Positions 33,640 to 42,728 of a DNA stretch of 64,000 nt are shown here, one piece after another. The stretch's first letter is position 1. Each line of letters opens with the position of its first letter. This DNA is from a virus: IMG/VR virus record IMGVR_UViG_3300034105_003474, positions 80,874 to 144,873 of that record; one strand, written 5' to 3'. The position numbers and the translations under genes are program-made. The notes under the pieces were generated by a model. The model was not told the DNA's origin and made no database searches. It saw only the letters and a program-made list of their open reading frames with translations.

Positions 33640-34457
33640 TGGCTACCTCGGTGACAGTTTGGGTGCGTCTCAAAGACCCCACACCAGAAGCAGACAGGAT
33701 GCAATCTGCGATCCCCGGCGCATTGCCACTTATCTTGAGGATGCGTTCTTCAGATAGCACAACTGAAGAGGATTTTGTTTTCCCTTATAGTCCAAGAGAA
33801 GTGAACATTGGGAAATTATCTGACGAGATGGTTCAGATCGCTAGACCCGGAACTACGCCGATTGTTGCTTTCAAATCTCATTCTTTGATGACGGTAGATT
33901 TTACTGCCCTAATTGCCCACCCGGGGGACGGTCTGATTCAGAGTATAGATAATGAACTTTTTGCTTTGAGGAGAATGGGTTCAAGTAGTGACAAAGTTTT
34001 CCAGTTACTTAACTACGATATTTTTACAAATTCTCCTTTCAGTTTCAGGAATATGAGTACAGAAAAGTTGCAAGGATTGTTTTTCTCAATCACGGAGATG
34101 AGTGTTGAGGTTACACGGCGTAATAAAGACAACAAAATTACTATGGCTAATGTGAAAATTAGTTTGGTGGAAAACAGAAACCCTAATATTAATCTGACCC
34201 TGATTCCCCCGCTTGGCTTTACCCGTCCCAAAAAAACATGCAAAGATAAGATTTACCGCGATAATCATAAAAAAGAATGCAAAAAAGACAAGACCACCGG
34301 AACATGGATATCGGCATCACAAACCTCGCTTAGATTTGCGAAAGAAAACATAGACGCACAGAAAAACAATATATTCATATGTTGGTCTAAAAGCCAAGGG
34401 AAACTTCAATATTATTTAAAGCAGGACAGACCCAACCCTTGCAAGCAAACTGGTTAA
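33639..34457 (+). CDS. Baseplate/tube-adaptor protein with Lys/Cys-rich tail
   Basis: 272 aa; the ATG overlaps the tape measure stop. Residues 40-200 (FPYSPREVNIGKLSDEMVQI, VAFKSHSLMTVDFTALI, FSITEMSVEVTRRNKDNK) fit the gp53/LysM-type tail proteins that join tube to baseplate. No LysM repeat is present. Instead the last 70 residues are Lys-rich with six Cys (KKTCKDKIYRDNHKKEC, FICWSK, NPCKQTG). That ending is unusual and may bind metal or form disulfides. Confidence 0.7.
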   Translation: MATSVTVWVRLKDPTPEADRMQSAIPGALPLILRMRSSDSTTEEDFVFPYSPREVNIGKLSDEMVQIARPGTTPIVAFKSHSLMTVDFTALIAHPGDGLIQSIDNELFALRRMGSSSDKVFQLLNYDIFTNSPFSFRNMSTEKLQGLFFSITEMSVEVTRRNKDNKITMANVKISLVENRNPNINLTLIPPLGFTRPKKTCKDKIYRDNHKKECKKDKTTGTWISASQTSLRFAKENIDAQKNNIFICWSKSQGKLQYYLKQDRPNPCKQTG

Positions 34458-34466
34458 CAACAAAAT

Positions 34467-35495
34467 ATGATTTCTGATAAAACGATAGTAATTATTGGCA
34501 ATGACCAAGCATCTGTTAGGGCTCAGATTGCCCAAAGCGTCACCAACATTGGTGTTAGTTATACGGTAGATGGTGCTTCTCAGGTTACCGTTGAACTTGT
34601 TGACGAAAAATTGGCTATGTGGAATAACAACTATTTTGCTGTTGGCAACCTTGTTGATTTCTTTGATGGGACAATGACGGAGCGTTACATGATTGCTAGT
34701 CATGAAATATCTAACGGCGAAGGTGAGCATTTTAAAATTAAATTGGAATTAAGGACTGAAGCGATTCAGCGGATGAAATTGGACAAAAAACCGCAGGCGC
34801 TCAAATCTACAACTGCTTACGAATTTGCGCAAAAAGTTGCAAAAAAGTTTGGTCTAGGGTTCATGGGTCAGCAACCGACGGGTATTAAAACGACAACAAT
34901 TAAAGTGAAAACAGAAAAAAACAAGGAATCCGTTTACGATGTTTTGGTTCGTTCTGCTAAGGACATTCAGTATCTGTGCTTCGTAATGTATGCCATACCC
35001 GAGGGTGGAAAAACTGCTGTACCTACACTGTATTACGGTTCTCCTAATTGGCTCATTGGTCGTTGGGGTGTTGAGAAAACCGAGGCGTATACTTTCAAGA
35101 CCGCTAGTGGTAAAGATGAAGTTCGCCCACTTTATTACATACCGTTGAAATATCCAAACGACGAAAAAATGAATTTCTTTCTGACCGAAGTTCCTGAAAT
35201 GCGTAGGTCAATGGATAGCCCCAAGGAGTCTGAAGGTTCGGCGAGTATTTGGGTGGGGGACAAATATGAGCAAAATGTTGGTAGCGCCTACAATATTAGA
35301 GCAGGTATGACGGTGGTCGTCTATGGGATTAAAGGTTTTGATACAACTGCCTATCTGATTACTTCTGTTGCGTATCAGTATGGCGTACCTGAACCAGTGA
35401 AGATATCTTTTGCTACTCTGGATAAGATTTCTCCCGAGGACAAAAAGAAGATTGACCAAAAGGTATCTGAGACGACAGTGATTGGTGGAGGCTAA
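34467..35495 (+). CDS. Baseplate hub protein (XkdQ/gpD-like)
   Basis: 342 aa. The pattern SYTVDGASQVTVELVDEKLA, DFFDGTMTERYMIASHEIS, STTAYEFAQKVAKKFGL, KESVYDVLVRSAKDIQYLCF and a final DTTAYLITSVAYQYG matches the phage late-control D/XkdQ hub family. These trimers form the central hub below the tube and hold the spike. The next gene begins right at its end. Confidence 0.85.
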   Translation: MISDKTIVIIGNDQASVRAQIAQSVTNIGVSYTVDGASQVTVELVDEKLAMWNNNYFAVGNLVDFFDGTMTERYMIASHEISNGEGEHFKIKLELRTEAIQRMKLDKKPQALKSTTAYEFAQKVAKKFGLGFMGQQPTGIKTTTIKVKTEKNKESVYDVLVRSAKDIQYLCFVMYAIPEGGKTAVPTLYYGSPNWLIGRWGVEKTEAYTFKTASGKDEVRPLYYIPLKYPNDEKMNFFLTEVPEMRRSMDSPKESEGSASIWVGDKYEQNVGSAYNIRAGMTVVVYGIKGFDTTAYLITSVAYQYGVPEPVKISFATLDKISPEDKKKIDQKVSETTVIGGG

Positions 35496-35499
35496 AAGC

Positions 35500-35919
35500 A
35501 TGAACATGAGAATTGGCGGCGATTCCATAGATGGAATGGACAGGGTGGATTCAGCAGCAGGAGTCAACGCTTCTTTTTCTTCAATACATTTAGGTGTCCT
35601 TACAGCAAAAAACGATTCTACGCGGACTGGGTTTGTCAAAATAGCGGCATTGAATTCTGATGCCCAACTTGGTCCGTACAAGTTTATGGCTTCATTCACT
35701 TTCCCTGTGGCGACACCAGTGAAGCAAACCTTGACTGTTTCAAATGGGACAGCAGATCCCGGGGTTTCGGTCGTAACAGGTGTTTCCCTGTCTGCCACAA
35801 CAACAGACATCTCTGGTGTTTACAGCCAGACACTCACCTTGCCCGCGATTGGGACACGCGTTCTTGTTGTACTATTGAATGATTCGCTTGATGAAGGTGT
35901 GATTGTGGGCTCATTATGA
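35500..35919 (+). CDS. Baseplate spike protein with OB-fold (gpV-like)
   Basis: 139 aa from ATG 35500, with GGTGGAGG at 35484-35491 as ribosome binding site; a TTG 6 codons upstream is less likely. SSIHLGVLTAKNDSTRTGFV and IGTRVLVVLLNDSLDEGVIV are the two ends of the OB-fold of puncturing spike proteins (gp5/gpV/VgrG). A Thr/Ser-rich beta segment lies between them. No lysozyme domain is fused. Its stop overlaps the next start by 4 nt. Confidence 0.8.
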   Translation: MNMRIGGDSIDGMDRVDSAAGVNASFSSIHLGVLTAKNDSTRTGFVKIAALNSDAQLGPYKFMASFTFPVATPVKQTLTVSNGTADPGVSVVTGVSLSATTTDISGVYSQTLTLPAIGTRVLVVLLNDSLDEGVIVGSL

Positions 35920-36221
35920 ACACTATTCGTTTGCCGTTGCGGTTTTCACAAACCTCTTTTCAAATGGAAACCATTGAAGATGGGTCGGACGAATATTATG
36001 CAACGCTAATTGGGTACGCAATACAGATTGAGCCAAATTCCCTACCAATATCAACCTTCTATGGGACGAATGACCCAACTTTTGATCTAAGGCAAACAGG
36101 AAAAGTTGGTCAAGAAATTGGTAAATTAATTCCAGAAATATTAGTAACCGATGTAAATGTTGTTACGGATAATAACGGAACATCTAATTTATCAATCAAA
36201 TTTGAACGGACAAACAGATAA
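35916..36221 (+). CDS. gp25-like baseplate wedge protein
   Basis: 101 aa between spike and baseplate J genes. IRLPLRFSQTSFQMETIEDG and IGKLIPEILVTDVNVVTD have the size, position and beta-alpha-beta feel of T4 gp25/P2 gpW wedge proteins or the related DUF2634 group. Sequence motifs are weak, so the call rests largely on order. Confidence 0.68.
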   Translation: MNTIRLPLRFSQTSFQMETIEDGSDEYYATLIGYAIQIEPNSLPISTFYGTNDPTFDLRQTGKVGQEIGKLIPEILVTDVNVVTDNNGTSNLSIKFERTNR

Positions 36222-37630
36222 TGGCTTCACCAAACTTTGCTGAATATATTGATCTAACAATCAACAATAAAACAACGGAGACCGTATATAACGACGCCGT
36301 TGAATATGCGCAGATTTCCCTACCAGAGTTCTCCCCACGGGTGGGAACTATTGAAAACGCTTTGCTTGAAGCAATGTCTCACTCAACGGCAAGTTTGATA
36401 ACCATGATCAATGCTCTTCCTGATGGTCTTATGGAGGGGTTGCTGAATCTGATGGGTTTCACGAGGATAGAGGCAACCGCGTCAACGGCGACTGTTTTGA
36501 TTGAACTTTCAATTAACACAGGTGCGACTATTGCGTCAGGGACAATCTTTTCTTACGATGTTTACGACTCCAATAATGTTTTGACACAGTACCTGTACGA
36601 GACTGTAAACGATTTAACAATTGCCTCTGGCGCTACTACTGGTTCAGTTTCGGTGATCGCCTCTGACCCCTCGGTGTATCCGGACATACCAGTTCCGTCA
36701 AATCTCACTGTTGTTTCTAGCACTCCATATATTTTGGATGTGACACTCACGGTTTTGGCAACCGTTGGAACAGACACAGAAACAGACACAGAGTATTTCA
36801 ATCGCGCCGTAACCTACCTTGGTTCGCTGAGTAGCGCCATCACCACGGCATCACAATTGACGAATTATATTGCAGTGAATTACCCGACGGTAAGCAGATA
36901 CAAGGTTTACGACCTTACACAGGCAAAAGAAAATGACATCGTAAATGCTGTCTTGGCATCAAATGTTGTGACACTAACAACTCGCTACGCGCATGACCTC
37001 TCTGTCGGGAACAGTGTCATAGTTTCTGGTATGGCGACTGCAGCCTATAACGGAACTTACACGATTACTGCCGTTCCAACAACGACTACCTTCAGTTACG
37101 CAAAGACAAACAGCAACATAGCCACGGCAGTAACTACGGTTGGTGCTGTGGTTTTGGCTAGCGGAATGCTTTTAGCAACATCTAATGTTGGTGGCGCTGT
37201 GACAATTTCTTTGTGTGACTCCACTGGAGCGGCTATTAGCGTGGCACAAAAACTTGCAATCAGGACAGATATCCAAAACCGTGTTGTTGCTGGTCTTAAC
37301 GTTTATATGCACGACATGAATACTTTTAATGTGGCTGTTTCATGCACGGTTGTGGTTGAACCAAACTATTCAACAACTAGTGTCGGAACTGCCGTTTCTG
37401 AAGCAATTGAAGCCTATTTGTCCGTCAGCGGATGGGATTTCTCTTCAAGTATCAATAATCTTTATCTAACCACAATTGCTTCAAAGGTGATTGGTGTTAA
37501 ATATGTTTCGGCTTTGGATGTTGACATTTCTGGTAGTACAACATTTGCCACAAATAATGGATTGAGCGTTACGGTTCTAGAAAAAGGCGCTATTCCTATT
37601 GGCGCTTGCACGACTGTGGCGACAGTTTAA
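36221..37630 (+). CDS. Baseplate J-like wedge protein with inserted beta module
   Basis: 469 aa. Opening FSPRVGTIENALLEAMSHST, GFTRIEATASTATVLIELSI and AGTIF-type strands, TDTETDTEYFNRAVTYLGSL and the final trimerisation region identify a baseplate J (Mu gp47) protein. Residues 241-312 are an insertion (LASNVVTLTTRYAHDLSVG, YNGTYTITAVPTTTTFSYAK) shared with the head-tail connector and the 1003-aa fibre. It forms the wedge ring that triggers sheath contraction. Confidence 0.88.
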   Translation: MASPNFAEYIDLTINNKTTETVYNDAVEYAQISLPEFSPRVGTIENALLEAMSHSTASLITMINALPDGLMEGLLNLMGFTRIEATASTATVLIELSINTGATIASGTIFSYDVYDSNNVLTQYLYETVNDLTIASGATTGSVSVIASDPSVYPDIPVPSNLTVVSSTPYILDVTLTVLATVGTDTETDTEYFNRAVTYLGSLSSAITTASQLTNYIAVNYPTVSRYKVYDLTQAKENDIVNAVLASNVVTLTTRYAHDLSVGNSVIVSGMATAAYNGTYTITAVPTTTTFSYAKTNSNIATAVTTVGAVVLASGMLLATSNVGGAVTISLCDSTGAAISVAQKLAIRTDIQNRVVAGLNVYMHDMNTFNVAVSCTVVVEPNYSTTSVGTAVSEAIEAYLSVSGWDFSSSINNLYLTTIASKVIGVKYVSALDVDISGSTTFATNNGLSVTVLEKGAIPIGACTTVATV

Positions 37631-37633
37631 ATC

Positions 37634-38944
37634 ATGGGTACAACCTATAACTTCATTGATGAATCCGAAAGGCTCTTCTTAGAACAAAGCACTTTTGTCG
37701 CAACAAATCTTGAAGATTTGTGGACAAGCAACGGTACTGTTGCAACCGATGCTGCGACGTATCTTGACTCCGATTTTGGTTCCCTTAAACTAACGCCATC
37801 AAGCGCTGAGAACTATGTTCGTTTTAATTATCATTCGTCTACCGCTTCGGTTCCATCTCAGTACGCCATCACCACCGATGTTGATGGGAACGATTATGTT
37901 GAAGCGTTTATGTGGGTTAGACCAACAAAAAATTGCACTATATATCTACAAACAGTATTGACTGAAGTCTCATTTGCTTCAAACACATCTTCATATAGTT
38001 TTGTTGATCCTTTTGTCCGTCATACAGGGAATGAAGGTTCGCACACTTTGTTTATTGGCGGAACGGATACGCCTACATGGCATCTGGTACGCGCTGTCCC
38101 TATTGCTGTACCAGCAACGGGAAGATGGTCAATAGGTATAAACTTCCGTGTGGTTTTTGCGACATTGACTGATGCACATCTGAATATTGCACGACCAACC
38201 CTGCATACATCGCAACGATTCCTATTGGGTGATTTTTTTACGAGTGTTATAGGAAATATTCCTGAAATTTTTTTAGAGTCCGATTTTGCGAACTACTCAA
38301 CTAACAATCCAACTTATCCTCTTTCAAGATTTGTGGATGTGATTACAACTACGGCGGGTGACATTTATGATCAGACAATCTCGTTTGAGTATTTAGATTC
38401 TTCCGAGGGTGGTAGCGCAAGCAACTTGTTCACCTTGAGCAGATTGGTTGATCCTAGGGTTTGTGACAGTGCTTACCTTTCTTGGCTGTCACAGTTTAGA
38501 GGTAGACCTGTCCTTATTACATATCAGCCTTCAACCGAAGGTATTGGTTGGAGTGTTTTTACACTCAATTCATCGCTACTAAGTGGTCTTGACCCGATTA
38601 CTAATTTACCTGTTGGTATTGACGTTCTTGGGGGCGATGCAACAAACCTTGGTGGCTTGCCAGCGGGTATTGAGGCTTTTGCCAGATGGCAAGTTGAAAC
38701 AGGGTATTACGGGCATAATGCTGGAACTGTCTCGGCGATGGTGAATGCTATTCAACGAAACCTGACTGGCGACCAAACAGTCAACTATACGCTGTCAACA
38801 AATACTATAGCGTTCACTACAAAGCAGTCTGAAACTTTTGGTTCTGTAGTCGGCGATATTGGTGTATCTAACTCTGTTATTTTGAATTTGATTGAGCCAG
38901 CACGACCACTAGGGATGCTTGTCACCCACACAATGACTGCGTGA
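37634..38944 (+). CDS. Tail protein I-like baseplate wedge protein
   Basis: 436 aa. An N-terminal jelly-roll-like part (residues 30-190, rich in aromatic beta strands such as FVDPFVRHTG) is followed by a region with LPLSRFVDVITTTAGDIYDQ-type helices and VCDSAYLSWLSQFRGRPVLI. The last part contains GIEAFARWQVETGYYGHNAG and matches tail protein I/wedge proteins that link baseplate to fibres. It is last in the baseplate operon. Confidence 0.75.
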   Translation: MGTTYNFIDESERLFLEQSTFVATNLEDLWTSNGTVATDAATYLDSDFGSLKLTPSSAENYVRFNYHSSTASVPSQYAITTDVDGNDYVEAFMWVRPTKNCTIYLQTVLTEVSFASNTSSYSFVDPFVRHTGNEGSHTLFIGGTDTPTWHLVRAVPIAVPATGRWSIGINFRVVFATLTDAHLNIARPTLHTSQRFLLGDFFTSVIGNIPEIFLESDFANYSTNNPTYPLSRFVDVITTTAGDIYDQTISFEYLDSSEGGSASNLFTLSRLVDPRVCDSAYLSWLSQFRGRPVLITYQPSTEGIGWSVFTLNSSLLSGLDPITNLPVGIDVLGGDATNLGGLPAGIEAFARWQVETGYYGHNAGTVSAMVNAIQRNLTGDQTVNYTLSTNTIAFTTKQSETFGSVVGDIGVSNSVILNLIEPARPLGMLVTHTMTA

Positions 38945-38952
38945 TGTAGAAT
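38945..38952 (+). promoter_or_regulatory. TGTAGAAT -10-like element
   Basis: TGTAGAAT lies in the 35-bp gap after the baseplate operon, 28 nt before ATG 38980. GGAGG stands just before that start. Same consensus as the elements at 24423, 27236, 55115 and 59739. No -35. Confidence 0.4.
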
Positions 38953-38979
38953 AGTTACACAACTTTAAATGGAGGCTCC

Positions 38980-39240
38980 ATGGAAGAGGAAAATTCTCAA
39001 AGTTCTGTGGATAAAGAAATTGAGGATCTCCTTCGGGATTCTTTACCTCAAGGTCTTGTAACCAATTTTGTTGTTATTGCAGAAGTGGCTTCCAACTCTC
39101 AACAAGAACTCGTACTGTCCATATCGGACTCCATGACGCCATGGCTTGCACATGGTATGTTGGAGTTTGCCATGGACATGATGCGTTCAGGAGAATATCA
39201 ATTCCCTATCACGGAGGAAAACAATGGACAAGAATATTAA
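38980..39240 (+). CDS. Small acidic protein next to the holin
   Basis: 86 aa with GGAGG upstream. Acidic helical protein (SSVDKEIEDLLRDSLPQG, MLEFAMDMMRSGEYQFPI). It overlaps the holin-like gene by 17 nt. Function unknown; a lysis-timing partner is possible from its position only. Confidence 0.65.
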   Translation: MEEENSQSSVDKEIEDLLRDSLPQGLVTNFVVIAEVASNSQQELVLSISDSMTPWLAHGMLEFAMDMMRSGEYQFPITEENNGQEY

Positions 39241-39466
39241 AGCAAACGTCAGTGACCAAGCAGTAAAAGGTGCGCTTTTGGGCGCTATCGGATATGCTGC
39301 CAACAAGTACGGTGTATCAGCAGAAATCGTTGCTGTAATCATGCCGATCGCTTTGACCGCGCTGGCTTGGGTATCTACAAAAATTGGCGACAAGGGCACA
39401 ACCGCACTTTTCTCGGTAGTGACTGCTGTTGTTGAAGCACAGTCAAAAAGCAAGAAAAAGGCATAA
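39224..39466 (+). CDS. Holin-like membrane protein
   Basis: 80 aa. Two hydrophobic segments (AVKGALLGAIGYAANKYG and IVAVIMPIALTALAWVSTK) and a Lys-rich C-terminus (SKSKKKA) are the classic layout of a small phage holin that opens the membrane at lysis. No endolysin gene is adjacent or recognised elsewhere in the window. Confidence 0.72.
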   Translation: MDKNIKANVSDQAVKGALLGAIGYAANKYGVSAEIVAVIMPIALTALAWVSTKIGDKGTTALFSVVTAVVEAQSKSKKKA

Positions 39467-39483
39467 CTCTTCAAATCCTAAAG

Positions 39484-39501
39484 ATACAAGTGTTGTATTC
39501 T
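39484..39501 (+). promoter_or_regulatory. Small hairpin and TGTATTCT element before the fibre block
   Basis: The 80-bp gap after the holin holds ATACAA-GTG-TTGTAT, a 6-bp perfect inverted repeat at 39484-39498, overlapping TGTATTCT at 39494-39501. It may be a weak hairpin, an operator, or the -10 of the fibre transcript; the ATG at 39547 is 46 nt downstream. Confidence 0.3.
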
Positions 39502-39546
39502 TGTAAGGGTAGAGGCTTTTGCGTGCCCCAATTGGAGTGAGGATTA

Positions 39547-39897
39547 ATGCTTGCAGGTAAATACAACATGGTGTGTGACCAAGGGTCAACCTTTCAGCGC
39601 ATCATAGAAATCAAGGATGCCGATGGGGTGGTTTTCCCGTTGACTGGGTATACGGCTCGCATGCAAATCAGGCGAGATATTGATGCCACGTCCACACTTA
39701 TGGAGTTGACCAACGCGAATGGTCGCATAACAATCAATGGGGCTCTTGGGGCGATAACCATGACGCTGACCCCTGACCTGACGGTTGGGTTGACAAAAAG
39801 TGGTGTGTACGACTTGGAAATAGTGAAAACTTCTACTGGCGAGGTTCACAAAGTTTTGCGTGGGGATTTCCGTCTTGAGAAAGAAGTTACCAGATGA
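39547..39897 (+). CDS. Small beta-rich fibre-associated protein
   Basis: 116 aa. The pattern YNMVCDQGSTFQRIIEIKDA, FPLTGYTARMQIRRD, NGRITINGALGAITMTL, SGVYDLEIVKT and VLRGDFRLEKEVTR is a widespread phage tail family near baseplate and fibre genes. It is likely a connector or collar of the fibres. It overlaps the next gene by 4 nt. Confidence 0.78.
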   Translation: MLAGKYNMVCDQGSTFQRIIEIKDADGVVFPLTGYTARMQIRRDIDATSTLMELTNANGRITINGALGAITMTLTPDLTVGLTKSGVYDLEIVKTSTGEVHKVLRGDFRLEKEVTR

Positions 39898-40127
39898 CAA
39901 ACGGTAACTACAACACCGTAGTTGAGGATCAACGGAATATTGTCCAAGTAATCCACGAGGAACCCAACTATGTGGTCGTAACTGAGGGTCAGCAGAGCAT
40001 TGTGGAAATCGTTGACGAGCGATCAAACACTGTGGTAGTCACCGTTCCGGGCGTATCTAGTCTGTCCGCAAGAACAAATGTGACTTACGGTGAAGGTGCT
40101 CCTTGGACTATTACGGTGACAGTTTAA
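39894..40127 (+). CDS. Small Val-rich fibre-region protein
   Basis: 77 aa of repeating beta-strand phrases (NIVQVIHEEPNYVVVTEG, SIVEIVDERSNTVVVTVPG). Its ATG overlaps the previous stop and its own stop abuts the next ATG. Probably a short beta-solenoid or collar segment of the fibre. No family. Confidence 0.68.
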   Translation: MTNGNYNTVVEDQRNIVQVIHEEPNYVVVTEGQQSIVEIVDERSNTVVVTVPGVSSLSARTNVTYGEGAPWTITVTV

Positions 40128-40475
40128 ATGCCGATACAACCATCCGAATACGGAAATACTGGTGACATATATATTGACACCGTTACGGGTGATTTCTATG
40201 GTCCGAAAACACTAGAGGGCTGGCCGGATACACCGTTTTTTACTGCCTTAACTTCCTCCACGGTAGATATCGCCGTACTCAACGATCGCACTATTTTCAC
40301 GCAGGGGTCTGCTTCAAGCACTTGGAACATCACTCATGCTTTAGGGGGGCGACCTTCAGTGACTGTCGTAGATAGCGCGGGTACAGTCGTTTATGGTGAA
40401 GTGCGATATAATAGCAACACAAGTATTACCGTTACTTTTTCATCACCCTTTTCTGGTTTTGCTTATTTGACATAA
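40128..40475 (+). CDS. Short fibre protein
   Basis: 115 aa. GNTGDIYIDTVTGDFYGPK and WNITHALGGRPSVTVVDSAG with VYGEVRYNSNTSITVTF form a modular fibre segment. The same WxITHxLG...VxVVDxxG pattern ends the 435-aa fibre that follows (VTHNFDTLDVSVQIVEVAG), so the two share a tip domain. Confidence 0.72.
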   Translation: MPIQPSEYGNTGDIYIDTVTGDFYGPKTLEGWPDTPFFTALTSSTVDIAVLNDRTIFTQGSASSTWNITHALGGRPSVTVVDSAGTVVYGEVRYNSNTSITVTFSSPFSGFAYLT

Positions 40476-40486
40476 GGATTTAAAAC

Positions 40487-41794
40487 ATGGCACAAAAATT
40501 TCTAACTAATGTTGACCTTAACCAGAACCAATTAATTAACGCCTCGTTTGAGGTTGTGGGCACAGACCCATCAAGCGGCAACTTTGAAGGTCGCTTAATT
40601 TACCAGTCCACGACTGACACAATCAAGGTTTATGCAAACGGTGCTTGGCGTTCACTACCACACACCATTGTTTCGGGTGGTGGCGCAGGTATTGCTGAAG
40701 CCCTTACGGTCTCTGAGTCCAACGGCACAGTAACTCTTACTCTTAATGTTGCTGACACGGACAGCGCTGGTTTGTTGCCAGCCACATTTTGGCAGATGCT
40801 CAATGATGCGACCGATGCCGCAACTGCAAGCAAACTTGTCAAGCGAGACGCCTCGGGTAACGCAAAAGTTGCTACCCCAACAGATGCCGCACATATTGCC
40901 ACCAAGGGATATGTTGACTCAGCACGACAAGGTCTTGATGTCAAAGCATCAGTAAGGGTTGCTACTACCGCCCCAATCAACCTTGCCACAGATCTTGAGG
41001 CTGGCGATGTAATTGACGGTGTAACACTTGTTGCTGGTGATCGCGTTCTTGTCAAGAATCAGAGCACTGCTTCTGAAAACGGTATTTATGTTGCTGTTGC
41101 TTCTGGTGCAGCCTCCCGTTCTTCGGACGCAAACGGAACAGCCGACACAGGTGAACTAACGAGTGGAACATTCACATTCGTTGAAGCAGGAACTGTCAAC
41201 TTTGATTCTGGTTTTGTTATTTCTACAGACGGAACAATCACTGTTGGTACAACAGGAATTACTTGGACACAGTTTTCGGGTGCTGGTTCTTTTGAAGCAG
41301 GAGATGGACTTTCAAAGAGCGGTACGCAAGTCAATGTTAATGTCACTGCGAACCGTACTGCAATCACGGCTGACGCGATTGACATTTCAGCCAACTATGT
41401 TGGTCAGTCCTCAATCACAACACTTGGTACGATCACAACAGGTATTTGGAACGGTACAGATGTTGCTGTTGCAGACGGTGGTACTGGTGCAAGCGATGCG
41501 GCAAGTGCCAGAACGAACCTTGGTATCAAAACAACGGCTGGTGCAGTCACAACAACCACCTCAAAACTTGCCCGCGTAGCAAGTCAAGGATGCACGGCTA
41601 ACGCCTCTGGAACCTCTACGACAACAGTAACCCACAACTTTGACACGCTTGATGTGAGCGTACAGATTGTTGAAGTCGCTGGCGGAGCAACAGTGTTTGG
41701 TGATGTCGTCCGCAACAATGCTGACACAGTTACAGTAACGCTTCTTGGCGCAAGTATTCAAGCAAACGATTACAGAATCATAGTAACTGGTTAA
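40487..41794 (+). CDS. Tail fibre protein
   Basis: 435 aa. The start (MAQKFLTNVDLNQNQLINAS) is the common fibre N-terminal anchor, also present in shortened form in the next gene. The middle repeats (ATPTDAAHIATKGYVDSARQ, GDVIDGVTLVAGDRVLVKNQ, AENGIYVAV type) match phage tail-fibre modules. The C-terminal beta domain (THNFDTLDVSVQIVEVAGGA) is probably the receptor-facing tip. Start has an AAGGA before it. Confidence 0.82.
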   Translation: MAQKFLTNVDLNQNQLINASFEVVGTDPSSGNFEGRLIYQSTTDTIKVYANGAWRSLPHTIVSGGGAGIAEALTVSESNGTVTLTLNVADTDSAGLLPATFWQMLNDATDAATASKLVKRDASGNAKVATPTDAAHIATKGYVDSARQGLDVKASVRVATTAPINLATDLEAGDVIDGVTLVAGDRVLVKNQSTASENGIYVAVASGAASRSSDANGTADTGELTSGTFTFVEAGTVNFDSGFVISTDGTITVGTTGITWTQFSGAGSFEAGDGLSKSGTQVNVNVTANRTAITADAIDISANYVGQSSITTLGTITTGIWNGTDVAVADGGTGASDAASARTNLGIKTTAGAVTTTTSKLARVASQGCTANASGTSTTTVTHNFDTLDVSVQIVEVAGGATVFGDVVRNNADTVTVTLLGASIQANDYRIIVTG

Positions 41795-41853
41795 TACACA
41801 TAGTTAGCCTTGAGGGGTTGACGAACTACACAAAATAGCGATTGAGGTCGCAA

Positions 41854-42405
41854 GTGGCACAAAAATTTGTAACTCCTATTACCATCAAACAGTTGGCGTC
41901 TGCTGGCTCAGATGCGCTCACCGTATTTCTTGACGGCGAAACCTACGGTCGTGTAAAACTTGAAGCAGGCGGTCGCCTTTCTTGGAGTAATGGTGCCGGA
42001 TCTTACGACACAAATCTTTATCGTGATTCCGCAAATGTTCTTGCTACCGACGATGTCCTGAAGGCAATTTCTGGTGTGGTCACACTTGCCGTTAATGGTG
42101 TCCCCACTGCAGCCCTTCCTGATGGCGCTATTGCTGTTGACACTTTAAACAATGCTTTCTATTTCCGTTCCAACTCAACATGGACACAGGTCAGTGGCGG
42201 TGGTGCTTCGTTAACCGTTGCTGAAACTGCGCCAGCGTCACCCGATCTTGGTGACTTGTGGTTTGAGTCTGACTCTGGTAGAACTTTTGTTTACTATGAT
42301 TCGCAGTGGGTTGAAATTGGTGGAGGCGGAGGCGGTGGTGGTGGTAGCACAACCGACGAAGGATCTATCGCTATGGTCGCATCTTGGATGGTTGGGAGTA
42401 ACTAA
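41854..42405 (+). CDS. Tail fibre protein with YYDSxWVEIG module
   Basis: 183 aa from GTG 41854, with GAGGT at 41844-41848; the residues VAQKFVTPI align with the anchor of the previous fibre, which decides the start. It contains SDALTVFLDGETYGRVKLEA and the module TAPASPDLGDLWFESDSGRT followed by FVYYDSQWVEIGGGGGGGGG. This module recurs in the 904-aa fibre. A Gly run links it to a short C-terminus. Overlaps the next gene by 1 nt. Confidence 0.75.
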   Translation: MAQKFVTPITIKQLASAGSDALTVFLDGETYGRVKLEAGGRLSWSNGAGSYDTNLYRDSANVLATDDVLKAISGVVTLAVNGVPTAALPDGAIAVDTLNNAFYFRSNSTWTQVSGGGASLTVAETAPASPDLGDLWFESDSGRTFVYYDSQWVEIGGGGGGGGGSTTDEGSIAMVASWMVGSN

Positions 42406-42728
42406 TGGGTGTTGAATATTTTAATAACAAAACCCCGGCTGCGGGTGTCGCGTTCAACCTGATCGCGGTATCTGCCTCTTATGACTATCTGACTTCAGTT
42501 GTTTGCACAAACAAAGGAATGGGCGACGCAAAAGTGACCATATACGCCATGACCTCTGGTGGGGCTGAAGCGGACACGATGTACTTTGCTAAAGAACAAG
42601 TAGTTCCGGGTAACTCTACATTTGAAACAAAAAAACTAACGATTACTGGCACCAAAGCACTGTGGGCACTTTCAGACAACGGAAACGTGTCCTTTGCTTC
42701 GGTAGGGCTAAGAACGAGTAGGGTATAA
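42405..42728 (+). CDS. Small fibre-region protein
   Basis: 107 aa, mostly beta (FNLIAVSASYDYLTSVVCTN, KVTIYAMTSGGAEADT). Start and stop share a base with its neighbours. It resembles the compact beta-sandwich proteins at 53710-54081 and 63164-63502 in size and composition. Likely a fibre tip or cap. Confidence 0.7.
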   Translation: MGVEYFNNKTPAAGVAFNLIAVSASYDYLTSVVCTNKGMGDAKVTIYAMTSGGAEADTMYFAKEQVVPGNSTFETKKLTITGTKALWALSDNGNVSFASVGLRTSRV

